NCBI RefSeq assembly: GCF_001423965.1
Contig: NZ_LMPV01000001.1
Span: 1-64,000, forward strand
Reading direction: 5' to 3'
From: Exiguobacterium sp. Leaf196
GTDB taxonomy: Bacteria > Bacillota > Bacilli > Exiguobacteriales > Exiguobacteriaceae
Length of the DNA stretch: 64,000 nucleotides
Of the stretch, positions 26,142 to 34,463 are shown piece by piece (position 1 is the stretch's first letter; each line of letters begins with the position of its first letter). A program made the position numbers and the translations under genes. Below the pieces are notes generated by a model. That model worked only from the letters and a program-made list of their open reading frames with translations, ran no database searches and was not told the origin of the DNA.

Positions 26142-28148
26142 TTGAAACAAACAGCAGACATGTTGACGCTCACACCGCAAGAACTGGATGAGCGATTTGC
26201 CTATAGTGGAAATGATTTAGGAGCGACCTTCTCAGAGACAGCGATTCACGTGCGCTTGTGGGCGCCGACAGCAGAACGTGTCGTGATTCGTCTCTACAAG
26301 ACACTACGCGCACGAAAAGTCGAAGAGGTCGAGATGGTGGCAGACGAACGAGGAACGTACGTCGTTGAACTCGATCGAGCGACATATGAAGGTTATTTCT
26401 ATACGTTTCAAGCGAGCATCAACGGACAAAAGGTCGAGGCGGTCGATCCGTATGCGAAAGCCGTCGGAACGAACGGAAAGCGCGGCGCATTAATTGACCC
26501 GACCAGTGTGACACCAGAACGATGGATTGAAGAACGTCCATTGTTCCATTCTTCGCAAGACGCAGTTGTCTATGAATTACACGTACGCGATGCAACGAGT
26601 CATCCGGCCAGTGGTGTCGTTGCACGTGGTACGTTCGCTGGACTGACGGAAGCAGGGACACGGACACCAAATGGTGGATTGACAGGGCTTGATTATTTGG
26701 CAGACCTCGGTGTGACACATGTCCAGTTACTACCGATCTATGATTTTGGCTCGGTCAATGAGACAGCGCCGAACGACCCGGATAACTATAACTGGGGTTA
26801 TGATCCGGTGAACTACTTTGCGCCGGAAGGTTCGTACTCCTCGAATCCGGATGATCCACGAACGCGGATCCTTGAATTAAAACAATTGGTGCAGGCGTTA
26901 CATGATCGCGGGATCCGTGTCATCATGGACGTCGTCTTCAATCATACGTATGATGCGGCGACGGTTCCGCTTGGTCAGTTCGTTCCTGGATACTTTTATC
27001 GTCAAGAGGCGGATGGGAGTCTCTCAAACGGTAGTTTCTGTGGAAATGATACTGCATCTGAACGTCTGATGATGCGAAAGTTCATTCTTGATTGTGTGAC
27101 GTACTGGGCGAAAGAATACCATCTCGATGGGTTCCGCTTCGACTTAATGGGACTTCATGATGTTGAGACGATGAATCAAGTGCGCCATGCACTTGACCGG
27201 ATTGATCCATCGATTCTGATCATCGGTGAAGGCTGGGATCTCGATACGCCACTTGATCCGGAAGAAAAAGCGAACTATTTCAACGCACCGAAGATGCCAG
27301 GAATCGCTCATTTCAACAACGGTTTACGGGACGGGGTCAAAGGCGACGTCCAAACGCCAGAAGACCGTGGTTTCATCAGTGGTGCATTTGACCGGACGAG
27401 TGAAGTCAAACGGGGAATCGCTGGTAACGTCTCTTCGCAAGGGTTTGCCGATGAGCCGAATCAAGTCGTCTCGTACGTCGAGGCTCATGATGATTTGACG
27501 ATTTGGGATAAATTGACGGTGTCTCGTCCAGAAGACACGGAAGAGATTCGTCGGAAACGGCAAATGCTTGCAAATGCGATCATTTTGACGGGACAAGGGA
27601 TTCCTTTCCTCCATGCCGGACAAGAGTTCTTCCGGACGAAAGACGGTATTCGTGACAGCTTCAATGCCGGAGAGGTCGTGAATCGTCTCGACTATGAACG
27701 GGCAGAAACAGAGCGTCCAGCAGTCGAGTACGTCAAAGGATTGATTGCCCTTCGTCGTCAGTATCCGATGTTCCGTCTCGCAAACGCGGCGATGATCAAA
27801 AAACATCTTCGTTTCCTTGAAGAAGAGGAAGGTGTCATTGCCTTTGAACTGAAGCGAACATATGAAGGATACGTCGAACGGCAGCGTGTCTATCACAATG
27901 CGACGGAAAAAGATATCACGATTGAATTGCCAAATGGTGAATTCGAGGTGTTGGTTGAGTCGGGTGCCGTTAAATTACACGCACCACGGTTGCACGAAGA
28001 AAAACAGTTAGTCGTTCCAGCATTGACGACTACGGTCATTGCGGAACGAAAAGCAGATTACAAGAAATACGCGGTAGCAGGTGGTGCAGCACTGACGATC
28101 ATCGGATTGTTGTACGCAGCGAACAAGCGTCGAAAGAAAACCGATTAA
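26142..28148 (+). CDS. pulA: type I pullulanase with C-terminal membrane anchor
   Basis: Glycoside hydrolase family 13 debranching enzyme that cuts alpha-1,6 bonds of pullulan, glycogen and limit dextrins. About 668 residues: a CBM48-like N-terminal domain (to ~110), the type I signature YNWGYDP (about 216-222), then [14 protein letters not shown] (nucleophile Asp), IIGEGWD (acid Glu) and YVEAHDD. There is no signal peptide. The last 30 residues form one hydrophobic helix ([17 protein letters not shown]) followed by NKRRKKTD, so the enzyme looks tail-anchored with its catalytic part in the cytoplasm. I prefer the TTG at 26142, 9 bases after AAAGGGG, to the TTG at 26136. Confidence 0.92.
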   Translation: MKQTADMLTLTPQELDERFAYSGNDLGATFSETAIHVRLWAPTAERVVIRLYKTLRARKVEEVEMVADERGTYVVELDRATYEGYFYTFQASINGQKVEAVDPYAKAVGTNGKRGALIDPTSVTPERWIEERPLFHSSQDAVVYELHVRDATSHPASGVVARGTFAGLTEAGTRTPNGGLTGLDYLADLGVTHVQLLPIYDFGSVNETAPNDPDNYNWGYDPVNYFAPEGSYSSNPDDPRTRILELKQLVQALHDRGIRVIMDVVFNHTYDAATVPLGQFVPGYFYRQEADGSLSNGSFCGNDTASERLMMRKFILDCVTYWAKEYHLDGFRFDLMGLHDVETMNQVRHALDRIDPSILIIGEGWDLDTPLDPEEKANYFNAPKMPGIAHFNNGLRDGVKGDVQTPEDRGFISGAFDRTSEVKRGIAGNVSSQGFADEPNQVVSYVEAHDDLTIWDKLTVSRPEDTEEIRRKRQMLANAIILTGQGIPFLHAGQEFFRTKDGIRDSFNAGEVVNRLDYERAETERPAVEYVKGLIALRRQYPMFRLANAAMIKKHLRFLEEEEGVIAFELKRTYEGYVERQRVYHNATEKDITIELPNGEFEVLVESGAVKLHAPRLHEEKQLVVPALTTTVIAERKADYKKYAVAGGAALTIIGLLYAANKRRKKTD

Positions 28149-28332
28149 ATGGAGAAGGATGAAGCACTAAATGGCTTCGTCCTTCTTTTGTGTGCGGATG
28201 ACAGTCCGATGTCAGCCTGTCATACAATTGACTTACGAAAATCATTGAAAGATTGTTTGAACATACATCTTTCGGGAACAATTCATATGTAGTATTTTAA
28301 ATGTTGTTTTGATGTGAAAGGATGTACGTTGT

Positions 28333-28815
28333 ATGTTCGGTTTCGGTGATTTATGGAAATTCTTTTTGTCGTTCTTTTTACTATTGCCTATCGTGACATT
28401 GATTCATGAGATGGGACATTACTTTTTTGCCCGATTATTCGGCGGAAACATGGAGATCAATATCGGTTCAGGAAAGTCGTTGCTTCGTGTTGGTCCGATT
28501 CGTTTGAATCGCGTCTATTTTTGGGATGGCTGGTGTCAATATGAGGCACTACGTAAAGAGACGAAATTCGCCAACATTCTGGTTTATGCCGGTGGATCGA
28601 TTGCAAACGTGGCGAGTATCTTAGCCATCAATGGTCTGATTTACGCCGGTGTGTTCGAGGCGTCGATCTTTACCTATCAATTCGCGTATTTTTCGTTTTA
28701 TTTCGTCTTTTTCTCCCTCTTCCCGATCGATCATCCGAACGGTTATCCGAGTGATGGGAAAGCGATCATTAATGTCTTCCGGTACGGTAAATCAGAATAC
28801 CATCCGCAATCCTAA
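28333..28815 (+). CDS. small M50-like zinc metalloprotease-fold membrane protein
   Basis: A 160-residue membrane protein with the zinc motif HEMGH (H25, E26, H29) in the first helix region and three or more hydrophobic segments. A PSDGK near residue 143 could supply the second-site aspartate, which in site-2 proteases is usually an LDGG/DG pattern. It is short for a full M50 protease, so protease activity is possible but not assured. The ATG follows a GAAAGGATG. Stand-alone gene. Confidence 0.7.
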   Translation: MFGFGDLWKFFLSFFLLLPIVTLIHEMGHYFFARLFGGNMEINIGSGKSLLRVGPIRLNRVYFWDGWCQYEALRKETKFANILVYAGGSIANVASILAINGLIYAGVFEASIFTYQFAYFSFYFVFFSLFPIDHPNGYPSDGKAIINVFRYGKSEYHPQS

Positions 28816-28816
28816 G

Positions 28817-28857
28817 ATAAAAAATAAAGCCTCCTTCCACCGTTGGAAAAGAGGCTA
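28817..28857 (-). terminator. terminator of the YycC-like gene
   Basis: GCCTC..TTCCA pairs with GGAA..GAGGC, and the minus strand then reads TTTATTTTTTA. It lies just past the stop at 28863. Confidence 0.75.
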
Positions 28858-28862
28858 CTTAC

Positions 28863-29036
28863 TCAAGATTCCGATTCGCTAGACGAATCAGGTTCCGTGT
28901 TCGCTTGTTCCTGCTCGAGTTCGACGAGCTTTTGAATCAAGATATGGCGTGGCATATGCATTAGTTGTTCAAGTGGTACGTTCAGACGTTTCGCAAGTTC
29001 GACAGCTGTCTCTGCGGATAATTGTAAAGGTTTCAT
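28863..29036 (-). CDS. YycC-family small protein
   Basis: A 57-residue protein read directly from the sequence, starting MKPLQLSAETAVELAKRLNV with PLEQLMHMPRHILIQKLVEL after it. The rest is an acidic Ser/Glu-rich tail. The core matches the Firmicutes YycC family, whose function is unknown. AAAGGAGG lies 9 bases before the ATG and a terminator follows, so it is a real gene despite its size. Confidence 0.8.
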   Translation of the reverse strand: MKPLQLSAETAVELAKRLNVPLEQLMHMPRHILIQKLVELEQEQANTEPDSSSESES

Positions 29037-29151
29037 CGTGTTCGTCCTCCTTTTTCCATGAAGTTAGTATAACAGGAGGTGCAAGCCGAGCGCATCAATA
29101 GTAGCGAGAAACTGAGAAGGTTGATACCGTATGAAGTAGGAAGTGATGCAT

Positions 29152-29946
29152 ATGTATAAACCTGCTGCAGAGCTGTTACTCCATGAATCCGTCTCACTGT
29201 TTGATCGCATCGGGAAGGATTTGCTTCTTTTTCGAGATCGCCACGGATTTATGAAATGTGATGCGGATTTAAGACCACTGTGGGAAACAGCATGTGCGTA
29301 TGTTCCATTCTCCTGGTACATTGAGCCAGGCGGTGGACGATTGTTCATCGTATTTGAAGAGTCAGCTTATTTTGGTTTATTGGATTTAGAGCAAGGGCAT
29401 TTAAATTACATTAAGCGACCCGCTGCTTTCTCCGAAGCATGGTTCAGTAATTTATTCTTGTGGCAAGATGATGAAATCTTCCTATACACGGCAGAAACGG
29501 ACGTCGTCTGTGTGAACATTCAAACAGGGGACTGGCGGTACTCAAACTATGAAGAGGCGCCGCTGTTCGGACGCTTAGTTGAGCGAGGATATGATACACG
29601 TTTGACGTTCGAGCGATTCATCGCACCTACGACGATCATCTCCTATGATGATCTACAAGAACGGTATGTGATTTGGGATGCCGCGACGAATCAGGAATCG
29701 ATCATTCCTTTTTCGGATTACGCGGAGTATTCACTCGTTGACCACCGGCACCAATTGTTTTCGATCACCGATTCCTCTCGGTTTTACTTGTATGAGAAGA
29801 GTCAGCTGAAATATAAGTTCGAGGGATGCTACTCCTCCGTTTTACTCAAAAGTGTGTTACTCGATGAAGAGGCGCGGCGTCTTGCGATCGTGTCGACATC
29901 GACTACATTCGGCAACACATGGGTTCAAATTTTTCAAAAGACGTAA
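29152..29946 (+). CDS. uncharacterised protein, possibly beta-propeller-like
   Basis: About 264 residues with many aromatic strand segments (GGGRLFIVFEESAYFGLLDL, DEIFLYTAETDVVCVNIQTG, ERYVIWDAATNQESIIPFSD). These look like repeated four-stranded blades, but I cannot assign a family. There is no signal peptide or membrane helix, so it is probably cytoplasmic. Starts are possible at 29143 (GTG), 29146 and 29152. The last has AGGAAG at the best spacing. It ends in a good terminator. Confidence 0.62.
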   Translation: MYKPAAELLLHESVSLFDRIGKDLLLFRDRHGFMKCDADLRPLWETACAYVPFSWYIEPGGGRLFIVFEESAYFGLLDLEQGHLNYIKRPAAFSEAWFSNLFLWQDDEIFLYTAETDVVCVNIQTGDWRYSNYEEAPLFGRLVERGYDTRLTFERFIAPTTIISYDDLQERYVIWDAATNQESIIPFSDYAEYSLVDHRHQLFSITDSSRFYLYEKSQLKYKFEGCYSSVLLKSVLLDEEARRLAIVSTSTTFGNTWVQIFQKT

Positions 29947-29948
29947 TG

Positions 29949-29988
29949 AAACATCCTTTTCGCTTTTCAGCAAGAAGGATGTTTTTTG
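29949..29988 (+). terminator. terminator
   Basis: AAACATCCTT pairs with AAGGATGTTT followed by TTTT. It lies between the unknown gene and the MMPL gene. Confidence 0.75.
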
Positions 29989-30015
29989 TACGTTTATACA
30001 GGAAGGAGACGCATC

Positions 30016-32106
30016 ATGGAACGGCTTGGTCATCTGATTAGTGCGTATTTTCGAGGAGTGTTGGTCGTTTGGGGGCTTCTACTCGTCGTGCTTGGTTATT
30101 TTGCATATCAATTACCCGATCGTCTAGAAGGAAATGGATTTACACGTGACGGTGATTTTCAACGTGTCGAAACGGTGCTCGCTCAAGATTTTGGGCAGGA
30201 TCCACATACGATCATCGTCCTATTTGAGAATCAAGAGAATCTACGACAAACGATGGTACAACATGTCGAGCGCTTCCGTGACATCAAAGGAGTCGGGAAC
30301 GTCATTGGTCCCGTCGAAAATCCGCGAGCGATGCGGGACGATAAGGGATACGTGACAGTCGGTGTACCAACACTTGATGCGAAATGGGCAACAGCGGTCA
30401 CACGTCAACTGGATGGTACCGGGACGATTCGGCTAACGGGTGAACCGGTCGTCGTTGATGATTTGAATACAGCGTCCAAAAATGACCTCATCCGAGCTGA
30501 GTTAATCGGAATTCCAGCAGCATTGATCGTCTTACTACTCGTTTTCGGTACACCCGTTGCCGCCATCTTACCCTTGATCATGGGACTCGTCACTTTTGTT
30601 TTTGGTGCCGGTGTTCTTTATTTCGTTGCCGGACAACAAGAGTTATCGATCTTCGTCTTGAATGCGGTCGCAATGATTTCGCTGGCGCTCGGCATTGATT
30701 TTTCGCTGTTATACGTTAATCGGTTCCGTGAAGAACGGCAGGACGGACAAGGGATTCGGTCGGCAGCGATTCGTTCGGTCGAGACGGCAGGACGCTCGAT
30801 TTTATTTTCCGGAATCTGTGTATTCGTCGGACTTGCCGGATTGTTGTTGATTGATGTTGATGTCTTCCGCGCTGTCGCAATCGGAACACTCGTTTCGGTA
30901 CTCGGGGCGGTTGTCAGTGCGTTGACATTATTACCGGCACTATTAATCGTTTTCGGGAAGGTACTAGAAAAAGGACGACTTTTCCGGCAACAAGCAGGTC
31001 GTGGAGAAGATCGTTGGCGCCGCCTCGCACGTTTCGTCATGAAGCGCCCTGTCACAGTGACGATTCTATCTTTATTACTTCTTTTACCTTGTTTATTTCC
31101 GTTACGTGACTTGACGTTGAACATTCCGCAAGCAACTGCCCTGCCGGAATCCTATCCGTCGCGTCTGGCCTTTGAGTCGTGGGAAAAAACATTCGGGAAC
31201 GATGGAACGGACGCCGTTCTCATCTTGTCTGCGGATGCTTCCTCAGAGGTGGGACGAGAAAAAATCGAAGATGTGACGATTCGACTCGAATCAGATTCAG
31301 AAGTGCGTTCCGTCGTGTCCGCCGCAACGATCGCGGAACAGCAACAGGTTCCGCTCGAGCAGTTACTCGCTGTTTCGGCTGGGCGCGATGCACTGAAGCC
31401 GTTTCTATCAGAGAACGATCAAGCACGGATCAACGTCAATTTAAAAGGAAATCCCGGCGATGCTACTTCGCAAGACTGGGTACGGAAGGTGCAGGCGGAC
31501 GGTTACCTTGTCGGGGGACCAGCAGCCTTTAATCAGGAAATTTATGATGCCATTGAATCGAAACTCCCACTGGCTATCGGTGTCGTCGTCTTGGCGACAT
31601 TCATCATTCTGCTAATCGCGTTCCGATCCATCTTGATTCCAATCAAAGCGATTCTGATGAATTTGCTCAGTTTAGGAGCAACGTTTGGATTACTCGTCGT
31701 CTTGTTCGAGTCCGGCGCAGTTCTTCCGCAGGAGACGATCGGCATTCTAACACCGGTCTTCATCTTCTCACTCGTCTTCGGCTTATCGATGGATTATGAA
31801 GTGTTCCTCGTCTCGCGAATGGAAGAATATTATGACGAGACGGGCGATAACGATCATGCGACCGAGATGGGACTGGCGAAGACGAGTAAAATCATTACGT
31901 CCGCTGCCTTGATCATGATTGTCGTCACTGGTGCGTTTGCCTTTACAGGTGTTAGTCCGATCAAACAACTTGGCGTCGGTATCGCGCTTGCAATTTTTAT
32001 TGATGCTACGATTGTCCGGATGCTCCTTGTCCCCGCACTGATGAAGCTATTTGGTCACTGGAACTGGTGGTGGCCGGGAGGGCGTCGTAAAGCGATCCGC
32101 AAGTGA
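30016..32106 (+). CDS. MMPL/RND-family transporter
   Basis: Export protein of the MMPL branch of the RND superfamily, 696 residues. Two homologous halves each hold a first helix, a large outer domain and five more helices. Marks are LGIDFSLLYVNRFREER in the first half and FGLSMDYEVFLVSRMEEYYDETG in the second. Relatives (YdfJ, YdgH, MmpL) export lipids or lipophilic compounds using the proton gradient. No partner protein or regulator is adjacent. The ATG at 30016 has AAGGAG at 8 bases. Confidence 0.92.
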   Translation: MERLGHLISAYFRGVLVVWGLLLVVLGYFAYQLPDRLEGNGFTRDGDFQRVETVLAQDFGQDPHTIIVLFENQENLRQTMVQHVERFRDIKGVGNVIGPVENPRAMRDDKGYVTVGVPTLDAKWATAVTRQLDGTGTIRLTGEPVVVDDLNTASKNDLIRAELIGIPAALIVLLLVFGTPVAAILPLIMGLVTFVFGAGVLYFVAGQQELSIFVLNAVAMISLALGIDFSLLYVNRFREERQDGQGIRSAAIRSVETAGRSILFSGICVFVGLAGLLLIDVDVFRAVAIGTLVSVLGAVVSALTLLPALLIVFGKVLEKGRLFRQQAGRGEDRWRRLARFVMKRPVTVTILSLLLLLPCLFPLRDLTLNIPQATALPESYPSRLAFESWEKTFGNDGTDAVLILSADASSEVGREKIEDVTIRLESDSEVRSVVSAATIAEQQQVPLEQLLAVSAGRDALKPFLSENDQARINVNLKGNPGDATSQDWVRKVQADGYLVGGPAAFNQEIYDAIESKLPLAIGVVVLATFIILLIAFRSILIPIKAILMNLLSLGATFGLLVVLFESGAVLPQETIGILTPVFIFSLVFGLSMDYEVFLVSRMEEYYDETGDNDHATEMGLAKTSKIITSAALIMIVVTGAFAFTGVSPIKQLGVGIALAIFIDATIVRMLLVPALMKLFGHWNWWWPGGRRKAIRK

Positions 32107-32198
32107 CACATCGCGTAAGCACATCAGTAGCTATTCAGAGGAAGACGAGCGTATACTGTCGATATTCAATTCAAGAAATTAGAGGAGGCACTTCACTC

Positions 32199-33314
32199 AT
32201 GGCAACTCAAGCAATGTTTGAACCATTTACACTACCAAACGGTGTGACGCTGAAAAACCGCGTCTTGATGGCACCGATGACGAACTATGCGGCACAAGAG
32301 AACGGCGAAGTATCGGATGCGGAACTCGCGTACTACGCAGAACGTTCAGGTGGCGTCAGCGCTGTCATTACAGCATGTGCGAACGTCACAGCAGACGGTC
32401 AAGGATTCCCGAATGAGTTTGGTGCGCATCGTGACGATCTCGTGCCGAGTCTGAAGCGACTCGCGAAAACGATTCAAGATAAAGGCGCAAAAGCGATCTT
32501 ACAAATCTTCCACGCTGGTCGTATGGCACCACCAGAACTCGTCGGTGGGCAAACGGTCAGTGCAAGTGCTATTGCACCCGTGCGTGAAGGTGCGATGACA
32601 CCACGTGCGTTAGAGGCAGAAGAAGTCGAAGCAATCATCGAAGCATTCGGTCAAGCGACACGCCGTGCGATGGAAGCTGGATTTGATGGTGTTGAGATTC
32701 ACGGTGCAAACACGTACTTGATCCAACAGTTCTTCTCACCACACTCAAATCGTCGTGAAGATAAATGGGGCGGTAGCTTAGAAAAACGTCTCGCCTTCCC
32801 ATTAGCAGTCGTAGATGCAGTCGAAGCTGTCGCGAAACAAGATCCTTCGTTCATCGTCGGATACCGTTTCTCTCCAGAAGAAATTGAAAATCCAGGAATC
32901 ACACTCGATGATACGATGCGCCTCGTCGATGAGCTGGCGAAAAAAGACCTCGATTACTTGCACGTTTCCGTGATGGACTTCTTCGCAGGTTCAATTCGTG
33001 ATGAAAATGAAACGACATCACCTATTACACTCGTTCAAGAACGTGTTGGTGAACAAGTACCTATCATCGGTGTCGGATCGCTTCACACAGCGGACGAAGT
33101 CGAACAAGGTTTGGCTGTCGTTCCAATGATCGCTCTTGGTCGTGAACTGATCATGGAACCGAAATGGGTTGAGAAAGTCGAAGCGGGTGACCTTGCGTCA
33201 ATCCGGACAGAACTTGATCCAGAAGCACAAGCAGAACTCGTCGTTCCAGATGCATTATGGGCAGGTATCACAAGCCGTCCAGGCTGGTTCCCGATCAAAC
33301 AAGCAAGCAAATAA
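32199..33314 (+). CDS. NADH:flavin oxidoreductase (Old Yellow Enzyme family)
   Basis: FMN-dependent TIM-barrel reductase of 371 residues. It begins MFEPFTLPNGVTLKNRVLMA-like sequence, with the substrate-binding pair H168/N171 in EIHGAN and the following QQFFSPHSNRREDKWGGSLE block. LHVSVMDFFAG and GVGSLHTADEVE lie in the flavin site. Such enzymes reduce activated C=C bonds of enones or nitro compounds, and the physiological substrate is unknown. AGAGGAGG precedes the ATG at 32199. The frame continues upstream without a start of comparable quality. Confidence 0.93.
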   Translation: MATQAMFEPFTLPNGVTLKNRVLMAPMTNYAAQENGEVSDAELAYYAERSGGVSAVITACANVTADGQGFPNEFGAHRDDLVPSLKRLAKTIQDKGAKAILQIFHAGRMAPPELVGGQTVSASAIAPVREGAMTPRALEAEEVEAIIEAFGQATRRAMEAGFDGVEIHGANTYLIQQFFSPHSNRREDKWGGSLEKRLAFPLAVVDAVEAVAKQDPSFIVGYRFSPEEIENPGITLDDTMRLVDELAKKDLDYLHVSVMDFFAGSIRDENETTSPITLVQERVGEQVPIIGVGSLHTADEVEQGLAVVPMIALGRELIMEPKWVEKVEAGDLASIRTELDPEAQAELVVPDALWAGITSRPGWFPIKQASK

Positions 33315-33335
33315 TAGAACAGCATCAAAAAGCAC

Positions 33336-33362
33336 TCTAGATTTCGTGTCTAGAGTGCTTTG
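33336..33362 (+). terminator. hairpin after the flavin oxidoreductase gene
   Basis: AGCACTCTAGA pairs with TCTAGAGTGCT around TTTCGTG. Nearly the same hairpin recurs at 33752-33787. Confidence 0.6.
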
Positions 33363-33520
33363 AGACTGAAGGTAAAGTGCAATTTTTCTCTAACGAGAAG
33401 GATTGCGCTTTTTTGTTCGTCTCGCATCGTTTTCCTGGGACAAGCATCGCGCCGCTTCGCTTCGTTGCAGGGTCGCTCTTGCTTGTTTTTCCCTAGGAAG
33501 CGATGTCGAGTGAACAAAAC

Positions 33521-33588
33521 GCTTCTCGAATCCTTCTTCTAGAAAAAATAACGCGCTTCTCGAATCCTTCTTCTAGAAAAAATAACGC
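33521..33588. repeat. 34-bp direct tandem repeat, two copies
   Basis: Two exact adjacent 34-bp copies, each starting GCTTCTCGAATCCTTC and ending AAAATAACGC, followed by a 5-base start of a third. Confidence 0.9.
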
Positions 33589-33751
33589 GCTTCACGCCAC
33601 TCCTACAGGAAAAAGCGCATTATGCGCTGTCAGAGACAAACGAGACCCGTTTTCCTGCTCGAAGCGGGAAAACTGGCTTGTGTCTCGCCTGAGGAAAGGG
33701 CGTGAAAAGACGCGTCATTTTTTGGAGTCATCCCTGTTGTCTACAAACCTG

Positions 33752-33787
33752 AAACACTCTAGATTTTGTGTCTAGAGTGTTTTTTTG
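33752..33787. terminator. terminator-like hairpin near the exonuclease gene
   Basis: AACACTCTAGA pairs with TCTAGAGTGTT, followed on the plus strand by TTTTTT. The minus-strand tail is poor, so it may serve the plus strand mainly. Confidence 0.65.
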
Positions 33788-33788
33788 T

Positions 33789-34355
33789 TTAATATGCAAC
33801 CTGTCCCATCCGAACGCCGCAAAACGTATGCAAGGTGACCGGATCCTGTAGATTCGTCCGTTCCAACATATCGTTTAAGAGTAACGCACAGACGTAGGCA
33901 TCTTCTTTCGCATCATGGTGCTGGAAAGAGACGTTGAGAAACTCTGCCATCGTATTCAATCGATGGTTCGGCAACCAAGGATACAATTTGCGGGATAATT
34001 TGACCGTGCAGCCGTAGGTGAAAACGGGCATCTGGTACATATCGTATTTTTGAATCGCTTTTTGGAGTGCCCCCATATCAAATGATGCATTGTGAGCAAC
34101 GATCAGTTGAGCACCGGCAATCAAATCGTATAAGCCATGGGCTTCCATTGCTTCAGGTAACGTCGGCGCATCAAAGACATCGCTCGGACGAATTCCGTGG
34201 ACCCGAATGTTTCCAGCATCGAAATTTTCTTCTGGATTGATTAAGACCTGTTTACTCTCCGTGACACGACCGTTCGAGAGAACGGACCAACCAAACGCAC
34301 AAATGCTTCGGCTATTTCGGTTTGCCGTTTCAAAGTCAATTGCTAATGTATACAT
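33789..34355 (-). CDS. DnaQ-like 3'-5' exonuclease (DEDDh)
   Basis: A 188-residue stand-alone exonuclease of the DnaQ superfamily. The catalytic residues are D7 and E9 (AIDFETA), D93 (HNASFD) and H147/D152 (HDAKEDA), which is the DEDDh set. It resembles the epsilon-like single-domain exonucleases found in Firmicutes, not PolC. It could act in proofreading, DNA repair or RNA turnover. The ATG at 34355 follows an AAAGGAG. Confidence 0.9.
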   Translation of the reverse strand: MYTLAIDFETANRNSRSICAFGWSVLSNGRVTESKQVLINPEENFDAGNIRVHGIRPSDVFDAPTLPEAMEAHGLYDLIAGAQLIVAHNASFDMGALQKAIQKYDMYQMPVFTYGCTVKLSRKLYPWLPNHRLNTMAEFLNVSFQHHDAKEDAYVCALLLNDMLERTNLQDPVTLHTFCGVRMGQVAY

Positions 34356-34419
34356 CCAGCAGGCTCCTTTCTGTCATTCACTAGTAACAGAATACATGTT
34401 CGTATTCTGGAAGTCCATC

Positions 34420-34450
34420 AAAAAAGACCATCTGCAAAGCAGACGATCTT
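34420..34450 (-). terminator. terminator of the MATE gene
   Basis: AAGAyCrTCTGC-type stem around AAA, with TTTTTTGATGG on the minus strand. Confidence 0.75.
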
Positions 34451-34463
34451 AGATCCATTCCAT

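Larger units (their letters stand above)
33336..33787. repeat. repeat-rich non-coding block
   Basis: About 450 bp with no credible gene. It holds two near-identical CACTCTAGA hairpins at its ends. A terminator-like GTGCAAT/ATTGCGC hairpin with T-run lies near 33376-33416, and an imperfect long inverted repeat has arms 33425-33446 and 33480-33505. A 34-bp unit repeated in tandem (33521-33554, 33555-33588) follows, with a small AGCGCA hairpin near 33614-33628. Last is a long nested hairpin at 33633-33686 (GAGAC...GTTTTCC...GGAAAAC...GTCTC). It may be a decayed mobile element, a family of intergenic repeats or a structured RNA. None is shown. Confidence 0.65.

Noticed and set aside
26031-26180. 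50-residue N-terminal extension of the YajQ-like protein
   Set aside because: It overlaps the promoter and start of the divergent pullulanase gene. MAAKDNSF is the family start.
33521-33588. Possible CRISPR array
   Set aside because: Only two units directly joined, with no spacers and no cas genes.
33503-33775. 90-codon open frame in the repeat block
   Set aside because: It runs through tandem and inverted repeats, has no ribosome binding site, and its composition follows the DNA repeats.
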